Source: Paraspadella gotoi
Lineage: Eukaryota; Chaetognatha
Direction: 5' to 3'
Assembly: GCA_051294375.1 (NCBI GenBank)
Contig: CM119263.1
Span: 4,584,209-4,648,208 of the forward strand
Length of the DNA: 64,000 nucleotides
Shown: one piece after another, positions 1 to 50,856 of the stretch
How the letters are laid out: the number at the start of each line of letters is the position of its first letter
How positions within the stretch are numbered: the first letter of the stretch is position 1
Notes under the pieces: generated by a model
Seen by the model: the letters and a program-made list of their open reading frames with translations, nothing else
What the model was told of the DNA's origin: nothing
Databases searched by the model: none
Translations under genes and position numbers: made by a program

Positions 1-92
1 GTTCATTAGCCAAGTTTCATTACCGAAAAAAAACGAGATTTAGAGAAACGAAAGTTGTAACGACTTTGTGTGTGAGAAAAAAAAGAAGAAAG

Positions 93-131
<39 letters not shown>

Positions 132-493
132 AATGGATCGCTGTTGTTTCCTTCCTTCCTTCATTCATCTTCCTTCATTTGTCATCGCCATTCACTTTGT
201 CACCTTCTTCCTTAGCCATACACCTTCATTTGTCAATTTTTTCTTCTTTGTTTCTGGGATTTGGCCGATCGCTCGATTTTTTGGTAGGTTTTTTCCCCCA
301 TTGGCTAATAGACATTAACCTTAAAAACTACAATATTTCACCAACATTAGTCTCTGTATTAATTTAGCTAATCAGCTGATTTTTGTCGTTTTTGGCTAAT
401 ACAAATTATACTCAGTTTACCAATAATATTAGTCTCTTTAAATTCTTACAAAGAAATAGAAATGACTATCCTTTCAAAAATTAATTAATTAAT

Positions 494-592
<99 letters not shown>

Positions 593-1660
593 TATTTAAT
601 CCAGTCCATCCCTCTAAACTTCCTTCCTTTCTCACCTTCGACGAAAACAGAAAAAAAAAACAATTCGGTTTCTCTGTTTTTTTTTCTACGCCTTAAATTT
701 TCTTTTCTTGTTTTGTTTATGTTTTGTTTGTTTTTGTTTGACCTTCCTGTTTTGGCCAGGATGACGATTCGTTGGGTCAAGATATTCTTGTTTGTTTGAT
801 AAATGTAAAACATATAACACTTTAACACTGTCCCTGACTCAATTTGTAAAGACATCGATGATGACAAGCTGAATATTAAATATAATTAAATCTATTAATT
901 AATTAATTATATCCTCTATTAATTAATTAATTCTATTAATTCAATTAATTAATTAATCAATTAATTAATTAATTAATCGCTAGCAGATCCGACATTGTTT
1001 GCTCATACACTCTGTTTCTTTCTCCTACGTCCCTCTTTCACACATTTCTCTTTTTCTTGTGTTTTGTTCTTATGTTCTTGTTCTTCGCTCTTTCTTATGG
1101 TTCTGACCTCCTTTCTCCGTTTTTGGCCCAGCATCTGATCTGATTCGTTGGGTCAAGTCACTGCTTCGCCTCCTTCGTCTCCCCCCCCTCTATCCTCTAT
1201 TCTTCTTTACTCCTCAAGAGAGAAAGAAAAACTACTTTTCGGTTGGAAAGACAAAAAACATTTTCTTTTCTTTTCCTTTTCTGTCTGTCGTTTGTCTGTC
1301 TGTCCTGTCTGTCTGTCTGTCTTTCTTCTTCTCTCTCTCTCTGTTCTCTCTCTCCCAATCCCTCCTTCCTCTCTCTCTCTCTCTCCTCATCTTCTCTCTC
1401 TCAATGGGTGACTTCCCTCCTCTTCCACTCTCTCTCTCACTCTCTCTCTCCTTCTCAACTTTTCGACTTCTGTATTCTCTGTTTAATTTTCTGTCCATCC
1501 CTCTGCATCTACATCTCTCTCTCTCTCCTCGCTCTCTCTCATCTAGCTTAAAACTTGAAATCTCCTTGCTAAATGACCAAATTACCCTCAACTCATCGTT
1601 TACTACAAAGAAAATATGACCTACGACCTCAATCCACTACAGTATCATAACTACATTCGT
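1..1660. repeat. Simple-repeat region, no gene seen
   Basis: This stretch holds a (CGA)n run at about 92-131, a long (TTTA)n array at about 490-593, (TTAA)n-rich sequence at about 873-982, (TGTC)n at about 1286-1322 and broken CT arrays at 1330-1535. The open frames here are low-complexity Ser/Leu or Arg/Glu readings of these repeats, and I support no gene in it. Confidence 0.8.
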
Positions 1661-1720
1661 GTAGACGGTTCACTACCACCCCAACAAGCGCCGCCCCTCA
1701 ACACCCATAGTTCTCCTCAC

Positions 1721-1904
1721 CTTGTGCGCCTGCCGGCATGTCTTCGCCGTTGTCCCAAACTGCACCACGCACGACCGCAGCCCGACGGGCACTCTCCTCT
1801 GGTCCGTGCAGCGCGGGCGGTGGGGAAGGCTTGCGCCGCGACCCAGTCAGCGTGACGGCTCACGCCGAGGACCCATGATATCGTTCGGGACAAATCCCAT
1901 GCGT
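1721..1904 (-). CDS. Possible internal exon of a minus-strand gene, weak
   Basis: On the minus strand a CT-rich tract ending in CAG stands directly before 1904, and ACAAG|GTGAGG forms a good donor after 1721. The 184 bp between are GC-rich, unlike the flanks, and one frame stays open throughout (starting in A-W-D-L-S-R after two leading bases). If real, it could be a later exon of the gene that starts at 5091, but the phases require at least one more exon between them. The plus strand is also open here, so direction is uncertain. Confidence 0.22.
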
Positions 1905-2510
1905 CTGAGAGAGAGAGAGAGTAGAGAGAGAGAGAAGAGAGAGAGAGAGCAGAGAGAGAGAGAAGAGAGAGAGAAGAAGAAGGAGAGACAGAGTAAAGAG
2001 ACTAGAGAGAGCGAGAGACGCTTAAAAGCGAATTGCCCAGTTGAAAAAGATTGCTTTTTTTTTCTTTTTCTTTCTTCCTTCCTTCTTTCCTTCTATCTTT
2101 CTTTTCTTCTTCCTCTCTTTTTTCTCAATTTTGTTTTTTTATCTCACTTACTTACCTCTCTCCTTTCCATTCTCTATCTCTCCTTTTCTTTCTCCTTTAT
2201 TATCGCCTCTTCTCCCTCTCTTTCTCCTTTTTTTCCTCCTTCTTTTCCTCTCCTTTCCTCCCTCTCTTCTTCCCTCTTTTTTTCCCCGTCTCCTTATCAC
2301 GCTTCCTTTCCTCCTTCACTTTTCTCTCCTTTCCTCTATCTCTCCCCTCTCTCCTTTTCTCCATCCTTTATCTCTCCTTTCCTCCGGCTCTTCATCTCTC
2401 TAATTTCTCCATCTCTTCCTCTCTCCTTCCTTTTCTCTCTTCCTCTCATCCTTTCCTCCCTCTTTCCTTTCCTCCTCCCTCACTTCTTCTCTCCTCCATC
2501 TCTCTACCCG
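1905..2510. repeat. GA array followed by a long polypyrimidine tract
   Basis: Interrupted (GA)n runs from about 1906 to 2015. It is followed by roughly 460 bp (2050-2510) made almost only of T and C on the plus strand. No coding signal. Confidence 0.8.
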
Positions 2511-2573
2511 GTCGCCGATGAATGCTTCCTTTTCTGGTCTCTGGCGCCTGTACTTTTTCTTCGCACCATCGCT

Positions 2574-2880
2574 ACCGTCGTCGTCGTCATCTATCATCAT
2601 ATCGTCGTCGTCATCGTCGTCGTCTTGTCGTCGTCGTCGTCATCGTTGTCGTCCGTCATTCGTCCGTANNNNNNNNNNNNNNNNNNNNNNNNNATCGTCG
2701 TATACTTTCTTGTGTTTTCTTTTTTTCTCTCGTGTCGCAAGTTTGTTGCTTCTCTCGTCATTAGCGGCTCCGCCATCTTCGTCGTCGTCGTCGTCGTCAT
2801 CGTTAACTTTCAATTCGTCACCGTGGTGGTCGTCGTCGTAGTCGTCGTCGTCGTCATCGTCGTAGTTGTCGTCCTCATAG
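2574..2880. repeat. (CGT/TCG)n trinucleotide clusters around a gap
   Basis: Imperfect CGT/CAT trinucleotide runs occupy about 2574-2668 and 2780-2880. The 25-N gap at 2669-2693 sits inside the first cluster, as expected for a repeat-broken assembly. Confidence 0.85.
2669..2693. other. Assembly gap (25 N)
   Basis: Run of 25 unspecified bases within the trinucleotide repeat. Confidence 0.99.
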
Positions 2881-2884
2881 ACGA

Positions 2885-3645
2885 CAGGAATGTTGCCGTA
2901 GAACGGAATCCCGAATGGATTTTTGAAATCTTTATTAAAATGTCATAGTTGACGTCGTCAATGTCAGAGATCATCGTAGTTATCATTAACTTTCAATTAG
3001 TTACTGAAGTCACTGTCATTGTTTGTAAAGTCCGGACGACTATCTACAACTCAGATGCTCTTTTATATTGGAGATATCGATGTTCGTCTCTTTCTCGCTG
3101 TCGCAGTCATTCGTTGTAACGGGACTCTTCTCCGAAATAAGACGTTGAAACAGTTTATTCGTTTATTCGTCATTGTCTTCGAATTCATTAACTTCATCAT
3201 TGACATTGCTGTTGTAGTTTCAATTTCCCCCAAAGCTGCTATAGAACAGAATGTTGCTTGGTCCTTTGAAATCTTTCTTCAAATTTCATCCTCGATTTGG
3301 TCATAATAATTTCGTCGTAAGCATTTCGTCATTTCAATATTTTAGTGCAATCACTGTTGTCATTGTCATTGCCCTTATTTTAATCATCATTGTTAATTTG
3401 TCACTGTTGTCATCGTCAATGGAATCCCAAGAACCCCAAGAATCATTTTCATTGCGTTGTCGCGGCCATAGTCATAATTGAGTCACCATCGTCGTTGTCT
3501 TTGTACTCATTATTGTCGTCATTGTCATCACTCATTATCATCATTGTCATCACTCATTGTCATCCTCGTCGTTCACCCGAAAGTTGCCGTAGAACGGAAT
3601 GCCGCAAGGATCTTTGAATTCTTTCTTCAAATGTCCTCGGTCGTT
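2885..3645. repeat. Degenerate tandem repeat, about 345-bp period
   Basis: Three related blocks of about 55-60 bp, recognisable by GCYGTAGAAC and TTTGAA(A/T)TCTTT, begin near 2892, 3236 and 3585, so the spacing is about 344 and 349 bp. The sequence between them is rich in TCGTC/TCATTGTC units and also seems shared. I read this as three diverged tandem copies of a non-coding unit. Confidence 0.55.
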
Positions 3646-3689
3646 CTTGACTACGATATCCGTGACTTCACAAGCGTTTTTGAACCTTT

Positions 3690-3965
3690 TCCGAGGCCGG
3701 AAATGGGGGGAAGGGGGCGATGGAGGGGGGATCGGGGGTTGTTGAAGGGAGTTAGAGGGGTGTTTTGAATGGGGGGAAGGGTGTGGCGATGGAGGTGGAA
3801 ATGGGGTTGTTGAAGGGGAAAGGGGTTTTGAAAGGTGGGAAAGGGGGGCGATGAAGGTGGTTGGACGGTTGTGAAGGGGGAAAGGGGTTTATCTGACCAA
3901 GGTGGGAAAAGGGGGCGCATGGATGGTGGGAATGGGGGTTGTTGAAAGGGGGGACTGGGATAGTG
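3690..3965 (+). repeat. G-rich degenerate minisatellite
   Basis: About 275 bp with many runs of four to six G, built from loosely repeated words such as GATGGAGG, GTTGTTGAA and GGAAAGGGG. The plus strand could form G-quadruplexes. No gene seen. Confidence 0.7.
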
Positions 3966-4365
3966 GGCGTTAAAAAGAATGAAATGGGTGTTGTTGAGTG
4001 AGAGGTAAGGAGAGCAAGAGATAAGGGGGAATCGAACGAGATATCAATGGTTTGAAAAATGTAAGAAGAAAGGATTTAAATAAGAATAAAAAAGTTGAGT
4101 TAAGAAAAAAAAAGAAGATAAAGGGAAGCGAGTAAAGGAAGAAAGCACTATGAAAAGAGGATAGAGAAGCGAAAATGATATTTATGGAGATAAGGAAATT
4201 ATAACTAAAAGAAAGTAATGCGTGAATAGATATAATGATAAATAATAAAAAGAAGACTCGAGGACAGGATCTTAAATGCCCCCTCCCTCTCTCCATCCCT
4301 CCACCGCGAGGTCACGTGCGATGCTGATCTTTTTTTCGCAAACGAGAAACAATCAAAACACAATC

Positions 4366-4370
<5 letters not shown>
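3966..4370. other. AT-rich, purine-biased spacer
   Basis: Sequence without repeats of note and without a convincing exon on either strand. It includes a CACGTG at about 4315. Confidence 0.6.
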
Positions 4371-4404
<34 letters not shown>

Positions 4405-4405
4405 A

Positions 4406-4493
<88 letters not shown>
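4368..4493. repeat. (TC)n then (TATC)n microsatellite
   Basis: A CT array at about 4368-4420 passes directly into about 18 units of TATC ending at 4493. Confidence 0.95.
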
Positions 4494-4495
<2 letters not shown>

Positions 4496-4795
4496 AAGTC
4501 TCGGCTGGCGGGGTTCTTTACTCGTGATAGCCCATTGTGTGTTTCAAATAACAGTTTGAACTTTAAGGAAAGTTTTTCGATTTTAATACTAAACTCACTT
4601 ATTTTCTTTATTAAATTGCGTACAAAGAAATTCGCGGGCGAAAACAGTTGACGAATCCTCACGGGATTGAAGGAAAGTTTTGGTCCCGAAATCCCAGAAT
4701 GGTTTTTAAATCAAGACAAAGAGTTTCGCTATTGTTTTTTCTCTTCCCTCGTGATGTTATTTTCTTTTCACACTTAAAGTGAGAACTCTTCTCCT

Positions 4796-4799
<4 letters not shown>

Positions 4800-4882
<83 letters not shown>
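4800..4882. repeat. (TC)n microsatellite beside a splice donor
   Basis: A nearly pure CT array about 82 bp long. On the minus strand it forms the first bases of the intron after the exon at 5091-4885, so the intron reads GTGAGAGAGAG onward. Confidence 0.95.
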
Positions 4883-4884
<2 letters not shown>

Positions 4885-4886
<2 letters not shown>

Positions 4887-5091
4887 ATCCACCAAATTCC
4901 CTCCAAACCTTAAGATCCTCCCGTTTGAACGGACCGCAGTCTCTCTTGACCCGTACGGGCGGGTCGTACGGCACTCCCTTCCATCCCGCGCGTACGTACG
5001 TCCCGTTGGCCGCCTTGTCCAACTCCCACTCTTGGTTGTGCGTTCGTTCGTATGGAAAGTTGTATTGATTCGCGTAGTAAGAAGTGGCCAT
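4885..5091 (-). CDS. First coding exon of an unidentified minus-strand gene
   Basis: An ATG at 5091 opens 69 codons that end in phase 0 at a strong donor (GATGG|GTGAGA). The translation begins MATSYYANQYNFPYERTHNQ and ends in REFGGW. It is rich in Tyr, Trp, Pro and Arg, soluble, and has no signal peptide or membrane segment. The codons are clearly non-repetitive and GC-richer than the flanks, which supports real coding. I do not recognise the family. The short aromatic and proline-rich style is reminiscent of small axonemal or ciliary proteins, but that is only an impression. Past the donor the frame reads only Arg/Glu from the GA array, so the exon stops here. The gene is nested in, and opposite to, the FGFRL1-like gene, or lies just upstream of its sampled exons. 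I could not place its next exon. Confidence 0.55.
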
Positions 5092-5530
5092 GACTTTAGT
5101 AGTTGTAGTTGAGACTTTGGGAGAAGCGGTTGATTGTAATATTAAAAAAATAAAAGAGAGAAATAAAAAAAAATAAATAAAAAAAAAATTAAGAAAAAAA
5201 TAAAATAAAAAAAAGTCTGAAACGAAAGAGTCTCTACATGGCGATTTTAAACTAAAAACATTTCAAACTGTTTTGTACTGACGCAATGAACTGTGATAAT
5301 CGTTTCGACATCGGCTGCACTTGGTAACAATATTATCATTCTTTGAACATTAACATTTTGTTAAGAGTAATTTTTAAGCAGAAGTCTAATTTAATAATGA
5401 AGAAATTTCAGTATACAATTCATATAACGTTGTTTTGTTTTTTTTAAATCCTTTTTCATCGCAGCCTTTATTTCTCCTTTTTTCCCTCCACAGTGATTCA
5501 TGTTTCTCTCTCTCTCTTTTTATTCCACAG
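5092..5530. other. AT-rich spacer with no exon seen
   Basis: Contains A-rich runs at 5145-5215. Its last 20 bases, a pyrimidine tract ending in CCACAG, are the acceptor of the FGFRL1 exon at 5531. Confidence 0.7.
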
Positions 5531-45706
<40,176 letters not shown>

Positions 45707-46084
45707 TGGGCGGGGCGGGTTTGGCGGCGGCGGAGGATTCGGCGGTTACGGCGCCGCTTCGGTACGGTGCGCGGCGTTGGCGGGGGCGCGGTGGTTCGAT
45801 ACCCGACTCCATCGCCGCACGGAGACGCTCACTCTCCACCGCCGCTGCCCGGAAACGGCTGCAGCGGTCGGGGCGAGCGGCGGTAGCGGCGGTGGCAGCG
45901 GCAGCGGCAGCGGTGGAGGTCAAACCCAGTCTCTCTCGGCTACGATCACCACGACCCGCTCCGGTGCACAGACGGCTCATGTCCCAAAAATCACAGCGTG
46001 AAATCACTCACTCCTGTCTGGAATCTTATTTGGAGAGCCTCTACCGGCCGAGTTCGAGATGAGGAGGATGAGGAGGAGGAATAA
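45707..46084 (+). other. Possible coding extension of the FGFRL1 tail, frame-broken
   Basis: GC-rich sequence continues without a change in style. In the exon frame it contains RYPTPSPHGDAHSPPPLPG and YDHHDPLRCTDGSCPKNHS, ending in DEEDEEEE and a TAA at 46082-46084 with AATAAA overlapping. Between these, the other frames carry Gly-rich runs (GFGGGGGFGGYG; SGGSGGGSGSGSGGG). Paired small indels in GC-rich DNA would explain this. Otherwise it is 3' UTR. Confidence 0.4.
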
Positions 46085-46139
46085 ACTAAAAACAAAAGGG
46101 AATCAATTTGATCGAAGTAGTCCCGATTCTTTGTATCCC

Positions 46140-46193
<54 letters not shown>

Positions 46194-47166
46194 TCTCTCT
46201 CCATCGCTTTCGAGGTCGCCCTTCGTTTTGTTTTCTTACGAGTTAATTCGCTACCCCTAGTTTATCCCCATCTCTGTCTGTTCCTCACTCTCTTTTTTTT
46301 TTATTCCTTTCCTTTATCTTTATTTTCCTCCTGCCTTCTTTTTTTTTTTTTTAGTTCCTTACCCTTCTTTTCTTTTTCTTTTATGTTACCTCAACTTGCT
46401 CTCCTTACTTTCTTTCGTTTTTTCAGATTTTTTCCTTTCCTTGGTTCTTCTTTATTTCGTTTTTTATCATTTTTCCTTTTTTTCTTCTCCTTTTTCCTCC
46501 TCTCCCCTCCCATTTCCCTAAACCTCCCATTTCCTACCTTCCCATTCCTACTCCCCCTTCCCCTTCTTTTGATATTCAACAACATCCTTCATCGAAGAGA
46601 CGAAAAAGTTTTCTTCTCTTCATTTTTTTCCTCGTGGGCGTCGATGGTTTCCTCACCTTTTGAATCCCCGACTTCGCAAAACCTCACCCTTGGTAACGCG
46701 TTTCCCTTTTTGTCTTCGACCCTTACCCTCTCCCCACCCGTGTTACCCTCCCCCTCCCCTCTCCCTTTTTTTTTTAGCCACTTGTTCGTGTACGATTTTC
46801 GCGCGCAATCGATGATTCGCTGAAACGCATCGTTTCCACCTCCTGATTGGTCAATGACAAAAATATGATGTTAGTTTTCTGTTCTTTGATTGGCAGTCAA
46901 AAAAAAAACAAAGAACTCACCAAAAAAAAATGGAGGAGATGGAAAGATTTCTGCTGAACTCCCCCCCCCCCGAGATTTTAGTATTTATATGATTGACATT
47001 TTCTTACGATATTTGCACCGTTAAATGTTTTATATTGTACATATTCCTGTTTTTATTTTCTAATTTAAATTGTCTGCTAAAAATGTTTTTAAAAATTTTA
47101 ACTAATTATTACCTCGACGATTAGAAGAAGTTCGACTTTTTTTTTAAAGATTATCGAAAAAAAAAA
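46085..47166. other. Spacer downstream of FGFRL1
   Basis: CT array at about 46140-46202, then a long polypyrimidine stretch to 46580. Two ATTGG (CCAAT) boxes lie at about 46846 and 46889. Nothing coding seen. Confidence 0.6.
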
Positions 47167-47394
47167 NNNNNNNNNNNNNNNNNNNNNNNNNNNNNNNNNN
47201 NNNNNNNNNNNNNNNNNNNNNNNNNNNNNNNNNNNNNNNNNNNNNNNNNNNNNNNNNNNNNNNNNNNNNNNNNNNNNNNNNNNNNNNNNNNNNNNNNNNN
47301 NNNNNNNNNNNNNNNNNNNNNNNNNNNNNNNNNNNNNNNNNNNNNNNNNNNNNNNNNNNNNNNNNNNNNNNNNNNNNNNNNNNNNNNNNNNNNN
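47167..47394. other. Assembly gap (228 N)
   Basis: Run of N, followed by (GAAA)n at 47395-47428, so the gap is probably a longer GAAA array. Confidence 0.99.
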
Positions 47395-47395
47395 A

Positions 47396-47427
<32 letters not shown>

Positions 47428-47562
47428 AAATAGAGAAGGAAATGTAGGAAAAAAACAAGAAAAGTTATGTGACCCAAAAAACTATCAATATCAAAATACC
47501 CAACTTAACATTTTTTTCCTAATACTTTTTTTGACTTTCTTTCTTTCTTTTAATCATGAGGT

Positions 47563-47590
47563 CACGTGATTTGATCGCTATAGTCACGTG
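47563..47590. promoter_or_regulatory. Two CACGTG E-boxes
   Basis: CACGTG at 47563-47568 and 47585-47590, each inside a TCACGTGA-like palindrome and about two helical turns apart. This arrangement suits bHLH-zip dimers (USF/TFE type). The target is unknown. Confidence 0.35.
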
Positions 47591-47599
47591 ACTGAATCA

Positions 47600-48438
47600 C
47601 AGATGGAAAATCGACGAATTTTTTTCGGTCCATAAAAAACGAGCCGATTATTTTTTGATCTTTTGCCATCTTGAGAAATAAAGCACTTTTTTCATCTAAG
47701 AGCTTTTTTCCTTTTCTTTTTTTTTTGAGCTATCATGAGGCAAGGGAAAAAATCAGATTAGAATGTAGCTAGCGAAGAATTAAATTAATATTGAACTTCT
47801 AAAGACGTTGATTTAATCTTGGTGAAAAAGTTTTTTTTTTTTTTTAATTCAATGAGTGAGACTTAAAAATCCTGGGCGGAACTAGGTTCGACCGCGGGTT
47901 GTGAATGTGAGACTGAGTGAGACCGATGATTTATAGTCGTGATAAACGAAGGGAAAGAGCGAAAAGTTTCATCGGAACTTTAAGAGTTACTTTTTAAGAA
48001 ACGACGACGTTGATTATAAATGGTTATATGTATATGTTTGTAAGGTTCTGTTGTTAATTTTGTTGTTGACAGAGATTTTTACGGATAGAAACGAAAGATT
48101 GACTGATTGACATTGACATGATAGAAATGGTCAGTTGGCTAATTGTTTAAGACAAAAAAAAATAAAATAATACAAATAATAAACCACGGTTGTTTTAGCG
48201 AAAATCATAGCTGGTGTACAAGAAAAATAGATCGGGTCTTTTGCTACAGGTTAAATAGCAAAAAATAGGATAAGGGTTATAATGTAATAATCAATGAAAA
48301 TGTAATTAATTGAATTGAATTGTATTAAAGAAACGGGCTTTGGGCTACATTGTGCCCCTAAAAGCTACATCAATTTACAAAACGATATTCACAAGTTGAA
48401 AAGTATTTAAAGATATAAACGAAAATCGGGTAGAGTTT
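47600..48438. other. AT-rich spacer
   Basis: No exon seen on either strand. Confidence 0.55.
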
Positions 48439-48792
48439 TTATCCTAAACATGTTTCATGAAATCTTTCCAAGAGGCAGTTCAAACAATCTTTCTTTTTCG
48501 AAATGTTGTCCCAACCTAATAAAAGCTCTATTGGTGACATATTAGTGTAGGTCAAATTTTTTTCAATACGATCAACAATGGTATCAAAAAGAGAATTATT
48601 TCGAATCATGTTTTTTAAACGTCTTACTGACATATTTCTTACATATTCAGATAGTGGGATCATACTTGCTGCATCTCGCGCGAAATCATTATCAATATGT
48701 ATCGGTAATCTATGAAAAATTTTAATAGCTCGCAGTTGAAGAGTATCAAATTGAAAGTCCAGCCTGGATTCTAGGTAGATTTTCTTATATGC
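48439..48792 (-). CDS. Terminal exon of an unidentified minus-strand gene
   Basis: After a T-rich tract and GAACAG on the minus strand, a frame opens with KKIYLESRLDFQFD and continues LRAIKIFHRLPIHIDNDF, IPLSEYVRNMSVRRLKNMI and SPIELLLGWDNISKKKDCL, to a stop at 48439. It has about 116 residues and is helical in character. The pattern S-x-x-x-L-L-L-x-W ... L-x-x-L-L near the end recalls the last helices of death domains (Tube/IRAK/MyD88 type), but no diagnostic residue settles it. The composition is normal protein in an AT-rich setting, so I think it is real. Upstream exons may include the Ala-rich pieces at 49299-49590. Confidence 0.5.
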   Translation of the reverse strand, partial: AYKKIYLESRLDFQFDTLQLRAIKIFHRLPIHIDNDFARDAASMIPLSEYVRNMSVRRLKNMIRNNSLFDTIVDRIEKNLTYTNMSPIELLLGWDNISKKKDCLNCLLERFHETCLG

Positions 48793-49298
48793 TGTTCAAA
48801 AAAAAATTAAAGAAAAGGCATTTTAGTATTAATACGTAAAACAGGCAATTTTTTAAACAATATTTTTTTATCCTAACAAAATACATTATTATTTCAAAAA
48901 ACCAAAACGAAAAAAAATTGCTATTTTGTTAATTTCCTTTCTCAAAGATTTTTGTTGTAGTTGCTCGAGACATCTGACGGATACGGCATTTGTTTTATTT
49001 CGAATGTTTCGGGACTTGAAAATACATTTCAGTGAAATTAATTGTATATTTGTGATTTTGTCCTATTTTTCTAATTAATGTAATAAATTATTAAAATTAT
49101 ATGTTAACAATTGCATATTTTTCATAGTTTTGCATTAAAAAAATCTAAAAAGTAGCAAACATTATTAATATTACTACTATGTCTTTTTCCAGACATTTAG
49201 TATTAAACTAAAAAACCAAACACCGATGGCGAAACTTTTTCGTAAGACGATTCAAGATTAGAAACTTGATCTTCAGCAAGTTGTAGCAATTTACAGCA
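48793..49298. other. AT-rich sequence, nothing identified
   Basis: Probably an intron of the minus-strand gene. No exon seen. Confidence 0.5.
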
Positions 49299-49590
49299 TC
49301 ATTTACAGATAGCCAAGTTGAGCAACAGCACCTGCCGTCGCTTCTGACGCAACTGTTTTCTCTGTTTTGCTGCTGCTTTTCTCGACCGACGCTTTCCCTG
49401 CAGTTGCCGCTGAAGCTGCTGCCGCTGTTGATGACTTATCCCTTCTACTCGATGACTTACCTTGTCAGCTCGTGTCGAAACTTGAATGTGGAAAATAAAT
49501 GTCAAATGTTGTGATGCGAAATAAGAGAGGAAAGATTTAACTTTAAGCTCATCTTTTTTTATGTCCTTATGTTGTCCTAATTTTGCCATT
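49299..49590 (-). CDS. Ala/Lys-rich minus-strand frames, possible exons
   Basis: An ATG at 49589 gives MAKLGQHKDIKKDELK. A second block at about 49310-49470 reads, in another frame, SSTAAAASAATAGKASVEKS and ends EATAGAVAQLGYL. A third block at 49690-49770 on the same strand reads GPSEAASAAAAAAFLNHP. These may be exons of one gene continuing to 48439. Splice sites are only partly convincing. Confidence 0.3.
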
Positions 49591-49780
49591 TATTCATACA
49601 GTATTATATATGGTAACTAAGAATTAAAGATTACACAGTCATACAACGTCTCACATAGTCTCACAGTGAGTGAGTTAGTGACACAAGACGCAACTTTGCT
49701 TGGGGTGATTGAGGAATGCAGCAGCCGCCGCCGCCGATGCAGCTTCGGATGGTCCCGCCTTACGAAAGAAACTTACCTAG

Positions 49781-49856
<76 letters not shown>
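49781..49856. repeat. (TC)n microsatellite
   Basis: Pure CT array. Confidence 0.97.
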
Positions 49857-49859
<3 letters not shown>

Positions 49860-50216
49860 CAAATACCTTACCTCAGAATTTTAGCAGCTGCTTCAGCGGC
49901 AGCCACGTCTCTCCGCAGCCGACGCAGCGACGCCGAAGGTAAGCAACACGAAAAACAGGTTCGACGAATAATCATCATCGTCGTCGTCGTCATCGTCGTC
50001 ATCGTCGTCATTTCTTTACTCGATTCCAGTGACCTTTTTTTCCTTTTTTTTTTCCAAATTTTCCTTTTTCTTTTTCTCAACGGAAAGTAAAGTAAAGAAA
50101 CTCGAAAGAATTAGAGAGAAAAAAACTCAGCATCGGTGATCAGTAAAATATAAACTCGCTATCATCGTTCTCGACCAAACGGTGAGTAGGTTGGGCCTTT
50201 TATAGTATTTTAATTA

Positions 50217-50444
50217 TTATTTTTCGTTAGGCATTAAGTTATGGTATTTATTTTTGGGACTACTTCCCGGGTCTTCAAGACCCGTGACTTTATCGTTCAT
50301 CATTTTGAGTTTCGATCCGAACGTCGAACTCGGTTTTCTTTTTTGATTTAAAAAAATTAAATCTTCTTTTAGCGGATTTGCGATCGTAAATCCGGATTTA
50401 TTTTCTTCCAAAAATCTCGCAGCGACGACGACGACAACAAACAA
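50217..50444 (-). CDS. Small open frame with hydrophobic start, unproven
   Basis: An ATG near 50447 on the minus strand gives MLLFVVVVVAARFLEENKSG, then FTIANPLKEDLIFLNQ and a Lys/Pro/Ser-rich end. The start looks like a signal peptide but arises from a GTC repeat. The DNA also contains the palindrome GGGTCTTCAAGACCC. Confidence 0.2.
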   Translation of the reverse strand: MFVVVVVAARFLEENKSGFTIANPLKEDLIFLNQKRKPSSTFGSKLKMMNDKVTGLEDPGSSPKNKYHNLMPNEK

Positions 50445-50479
50445 CAACATTTCGCGCGATTTCGTCTTAACCAAAAACT

Positions 50480-50763
50480 CACAACCTCGAAAATTGACGG
50501 AGACGCTAAAGTTAGATAGAGAACGAGACGTGGCTCGGTCTCTTGTACGAAACTGTGTTAGTCTGAGTCGTTGTGAGATAGAGACATCGACTTTGTTGTC
50601 GTCGTCGTCATCGTTTCTTCATGAGTCACCAGAGACAACCGCAAACTTTTTTTTAAAATGTAACCTCATTTTGGATTTGATAGAAAGAAAAAATCAGTAA
50701 GAAGTTTATCCCCTTTTTTTGCTCTGTGTCCCTCTTTGAGGGCTTTTTAGCAAGTTCGAATCT

Positions 50764-50856
<93 letters not shown>

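Noticed and set aside
1-5530. Exons for Ig1 and Ig2 of FGFRL1
   Set aside because: I looked for the Trp/Cys Ig pattern on the plus strand and found none. They are probably upstream of the window.
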